Translations under genes and position numbers: made by a program | In this document: in pieces, positions 62,894-64,000 of the stretch | Numbering within the stretch: the stretch's first letter is position 1 | How the letters are laid out: every line of letters starts with the position of its first letter | NCBI RefSeq assembly: GCF_038051945.1 | Contig: NZ_CP150302.1 | Location: forward strand, 5,084,001-5,148,000 | Reading direction: 5' to 3' | Source: Paenibacillus sp. FSL H3-0469 | Lineage (GTDB): Bacteria > Bacillota > Bacilli > Paenibacillales > Paenibacillaceae | DNA length: 64,000 nt | The notes under the pieces: generated by a model | Told to the model about the DNA's origin: nothing | What the model saw: the letters and a program-made list of their open reading frames with translations, nothing else | The model's database searches: none

Positions 62894-64000
62894 GTGAGCA
62901 AAGAGATTATCCCGGCTGGCCAGTCCATCAGCATCGCTGTATTATTTATCACCGGCGCTTCCCTGTTCCTGGGAACCTCGTCACAGTCCGGCAACAGCAG
63001 CTGGATTGCCCAGCTCCTGGCCATTCTGCTGGCGGTTCCCCTCATGCTGATCTATGCGAGACTCCATGTCCTCTTTCCGGGCAAGGATCTGTATGACATG
63101 CTGATTGAAGTGTTCGGCTCCGTCCTGGGACGGATGCTCTGTTGTCTGTATATCTGGTATGCTTTACATCTGGGAGCGCTGGTGCTGCGCAATTTCGGGG
63201 AGTTCAGCAAGACCGTGGCTTTAACCGCAACTCCGATGCTCGCACCTATGCTTATGATTGGCCTGCTCTGTATCTGGGTGGTCCACGCCGGGATTGAGGT
63301 GCTAGGAAGAAGCGCCAAATTCCTGCTGCTCTTCTCGCTGATTGTAATTGTGGTCTTACAACTACTCTCTGTACCCAAGTTTGAATACCATCATCTGAAG
63401 CCTTTCCTCCATACCAGATTCGACCTTATTCTTGCAGATACAGCAGGCTCGTTCACCTTCCCTTTTGCCGAGATTGTAGTCTTCCTGGGCGCGTTCAGCG
63501 CCATTCCGGCCAAGGGCTCTGCCAAGCGGGTGCTGGTCAGCAGCACTTTGATTGCAGGAGGGATCATTATTATGATTACACTGCGCAATCTGCTGATGCT
63601 GGGTCCTGATATTCTGTCCGGTCTGTACTTCCCCTCTTACGTGGCAGTCAGCCGGATTAATATCGGTGATTTCGTTACCCGGATCGAGGGCTCGGCGGCC
63701 ATTGTGTTTGTTACGGCGCTCTTCGTCAAGGTCAGTCTGTGTCTGTATGTAACCTGTAACGGGGTAGCGAAGGTATTCAAGCTGGGGAGCTACCGGTCTG
63801 TAGTGCTGCAGATGGGACTGATCATGATCTATCTGTCGGATTTCATCTATTCCAATATTATGGAAATGGAAGAGTTCGCCTATCACATCTACAAGGTATA
63901 TGCCCTCCCGTTCGAAGTGGTGATCCCTGTGGTACTGTGGCTTACAGCCGAACTTCTTGCCCGCAGAAGGAGCAGCAGGCACAAGGCTCTTCCAGAGCAG
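62894..64000 (+). CDS. Spore germination protein, GerB family (B subunit), runs off the window
   Basis: 369 codons are present without a stop, about the full GerB length, so only the last residues are missing. Ten membrane helices of the amino-acid permease-like GerB fold start with IIPAGQSISIAVLFITGASLF. PFLHTRFDLILADTAGSFTFPFAEIVVFLG is a GerB landmark. It forms the integral transporter-like subunit of the germinant receptor. The GTG follows GGAGGAGGAGA and lies 27 bp after the small ORF. Confidence 0.93.
   Translation, partial: MSKEIIPAGQSISIAVLFITGASLFLGTSSQSGNSSWIAQLLAILLAVPLMLIYARLHVLFPGKDLYDMLIEVFGSVLGRMLCCLYIWYALHLGALVLRNFGEFSKTVALTATPMLAPMLMIGLLCIWVVHAGIEVLGRSAKFLLLFSLIVIVVLQLLSVPKFEYHHLKPFLHTRFDLILADTAGSFTFPFAEIVVFLGAFSAIPAKGSAKRVLVSSTLIAGGIIIMITLRNLLMLGPDILSGLYFPSYVAVSRINIGDFVTRIEGSAAIVFVTALFVKVSLCLYVTCNGVAKVFKLGSYRSVVLQMGLIMIYLSDFIYSNIMEMEEFAYHIYKVYALPFEVVIPVVLWLTAELLARRRSSRHKALPEQ

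Overview
The window reads as a chromosomal stretch of a spore-forming Firmicute, most probably a Paenibacillus or close relative. This is inferred from gene content, not from a marker gene. The supporting signs are a GerA/GerC/GerB-type germinant receptor operon, a caa3 oxidase operon ctaCDEFG, a YtxJ-type bacillithiol-linked protein, a LipL-type amidotransferase, strong AGGAGG ribosome-binding sites, frequent GTG/TTG starts, and families of short extragenic tandem repeats. Most of the window looks GC-balanced to GC-rich. The stretches at about 28-34 kb and especially 36-39.5 kb are clearly AT-richer.

Layout. 0-8.3 kb: the tail of a SNF2 helicase with a partner gene, about 1 kb of tandem repeats, a small alarmone synthetase, a zinc-ribbon protein, a TrmB-type regulator and a lipid kinase. 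8.8-14.9 kb: a small conserved gene, then ctaCDEFG plus a DUF420 gene behind a promoter with cre-like and ResD-like sites. 15-17.2 kb: a putative TumE-type toxin with an HTH antitoxin, and a phosphotransferase. 17.5-21.7 kb: a leftward cheW-cheA-mcp operon. 21.8-23.0 kb: a tyrosine recombinase gene bracketed by two 28-bp, dif-like sites in inverted orientation. 23.2-28.0 kb: a 52-bp repeat array, then a YtrA-like GntR/ABC operon behind a promoter-operator palindrome. 28.3-32.8 kb: a bglP-bgl operon and divergent licT, each with its own ribonucleic antiterminator (RAT)/terminator. 33.0-35.6 kb: a TetR regulator, a divergent oxidoreductase and an SDR.

35.9-40.5 kb is an AT-rich islet edged by an IS1182-type transposase tail and decayed duplicates. 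It holds a two-part sigma factor set (SigO-like, YvrJ-like, RsoA-like), a lipoprotein, and a predicted cell-wall hydrolase-like protein whose upstream region shares a promoter-like motif with the sigma operon. 40.5-49.7 kb: an AraC regulator with a GH43 xylosidase, a minus-strand ydaO-type (c-di-AMP) riboswitch in front of a degenerate ECF-sigma-like gene, a beta-propeller protein, a glutaredoxin/YtxJ pair, an SDR, a ThuA-like protein and a CHAD protein. 49.9-59.7 kb: lipL, a second 52-bp repeat array, a nitrilase, a MarR-nitroreductase-monooxygenase operon, a PLD enzyme, an ArsR-SulP pair, DUF1361 and an alkyltransferase-like protein. 59.9-64.0 kb: the germination operon, running off the end.

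The most distinctive observations are the recombinase with inverted dif-like sites next to the chemotaxis operon, the split-sigma islet with its shared promoter signature, and the c-di-AMP riboswitch joined to a sigma-like gene. All family assignments come from reading translated sequence and motifs; no database search was run.
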